DNA of 7,386 nucleotides, taken from contig JAEWAC010000149.1 in assembly GCA_023391895.1 (NCBI GenBank), forward strand, positions 1 to 7,386, written 5' to 3'. The notes beneath the pieces are model-generated. The model worked only from the letters and a program-made list of their open reading frames with translations, had not been told where the DNA came from and made no database searches. Positions within the stretch are counted from its first letter, which is position 1; each line of letters starts with the position of its first letter. Source of the DNA: Bacteroidota bacterium (GTDB lineage: Bacteria; Bacteroidota; Bacteroidia; Chitinophagales; Chitinophagaceae). A program made the position numbers and the translations under genes. Below are positions 6,699 to 7,386 of this stretch, piece by piece.

Positions 6699-6808
6699 GG
6701 TTGGCCGCTGTTTTAAGTATTTGATAATGTATTGGAGCAACTATCATTCAACCATTAATTCATAAAACCTCCGGACCCATTATTCAATCAAACCATTGAA
6801 ATAGCTAT

Positions 6809-7348
6809 ATGAAAAAACAGGCAAGTACTATGATGCTCTATTTGTTTTTAATGATTGCTGTTGTTGTGCAGGCACAGGTAAAAACAGGCAATGTGGAGAG
6901 CCGCCTGCAGGCGTTAGGTATCAAATTAATAACCCCTTCCGCACCTACTGCCAATTATGTAAAAGCAGTGCGCATCGGCAACCTTGTTTTTCTTTCCGGA
7001 CACGGGCCGGATAAGCCGGATGGCAGACAGGTGACGGGCAAACTGGGCAAGGATCTGACCGTTGAGCAGGGGCAGGAGGCGGCCCGCCTGGTGGGTGTTT
7101 CTTTACTGTCTTCCCTGAAAGCGGAAATTGGGGATTTGAACAAAGTAAAACGGGTGGTAAAAGTGCTGGGGATGGTCAATGCCGATCCTTCCTTTGAAAA
7201 ACACTCACAGGTAATGAATGGGTTTTCAGACCTGATGGTGCAGGTATTTGGCGAAAATGGAAAACATGCCCGTTCTTCTGTGGGTATGAGCTCTTTGCCT
7301 TCCAACATACCGGTTGAAATTGAAATGATTGTTGAAGTGGAAGAATAA
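6809..7348 (+). CDS. Exported Rid family protein, long YjgF-like (YjgF_endoribonc type) subfamily
   Basis: The product is 179 aa. Residues 1-22 (MKKQASTMMLYLFLMIAVVV, then QA) form a Sec signal with likely cleavage between Ala22 and Gln23. The mature part fits the longer Rid subfamily: ESRLQALGIKLITPSAPTAN, VRIGNLVFLSGHGP, and the C-terminal KHARSSVGMSSLP and VEIEMIVEVEE. Against E. coli RidA by eye, Tyr17 corresponds to Tyr50, Ser30 to Ser63, Asn88 to Asn137, Arg105 to Arg155 and Glu120 to Glu170, so the full set of imine-site residues appears kept; Cys107 is replaced by Ser157. This contrasts with the Rid protein at 2221-2682, which has lost the Tyr and Ser. The expected activity is imine/enamine hydrolysis, releasing ammonia and a keto acid. 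The gene begins 110 bp after the PLP-enzyme gene and is its direct downstream neighbour, which fits a partnership. The 38 bp after its stop show no terminator before the window ends. Confidence 0.92.
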   Translation: MKKQASTMMLYLFLMIAVVVQAQVKTGNVESRLQALGIKLITPSAPTANYVKAVRIGNLVFLSGHGPDKPDGRQVTGKLGKDLTVEQGQEAARLVGVSLLSSLKAEIGDLNKVKRVVKVLGMVNADPSFEKHSQVMNGFSDLMVQVFGENGKHARSSVGMSSLPSNIPVEIEMIVEVEE

Positions 7349-7386
7349 AAGGTGTGTAAAAGTGCAGCCGATACCCTGTGCAATCC

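Overview
The window comes from a Bacteroidota genome, most likely Chitinophagaceae or a close relative. The grounds are protein style (short MKRR/MNRRE-type Tat leaders, a gluconate 2-dehydrogenase subunit 3 lipoprotein-like N-terminus, a CBM9-like exported protein), gene starts without clear Shine-Dalgarno sequences, and AT-rich gaps. This assignment is inferred from the sequence and was not tested by a search. All genes lie on the + strand.

Layout: (1) 2-301, C-terminal end of a GMC-family flavin oxidoreductase cut by the window edge; (2) 321-956, its partner, a gluconate 2-dehydrogenase subunit 3-like protein with a twin-arginine leader; (3) 1201-1929, an exported CBM9/DOMON-like protein; (4) 2221-2682, a Rid (YjgF/YER057c/UK114) protein with a Tat-type leader; (5) 2957-4813, a PQQ-dependent, L-sorbosone/pyranose-dehydrogenase-like beta-propeller fused to a C-terminal cytochrome c; (6) 5037-6698, a SelA-like fold-type I PLP enzyme with a Tat-type leader and an extra C-terminal beta-rich domain; (7) 6809-7348, a second Rid protein, of the longer YjgF-like subfamily, with a Sec signal peptide. 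The first two genes are 19 bp apart and look co-transcribed. The others are separated by gaps of 110-291 bp, some of which contain inverted or direct repeats.

Every complete gene carries an export signal, so the whole set appears to work in the periplasm or at the membrane. Two kinds of respiratory sugar dehydrogenase (flavin GMC plus subunit 3, and PQQ plus cytochrome c) stand beside a PLP enzyme related to SelA and D-glucosaminate-6-phosphate ammonia-lyase, and beside two Rid proteins, whose family hydrolyses the enamine/imine products of PLP lyases. The most interesting reading is a periplasmic route that oxidises a sugar or amino-sugar derivative and removes its amino group outside the cytoplasm, with the Rid proteins clearing reactive enamines. 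The gene set and export signals are seen in the sequence; the pathway is inference. No RNA genes, CRISPR arrays or insertion sequences were seen.
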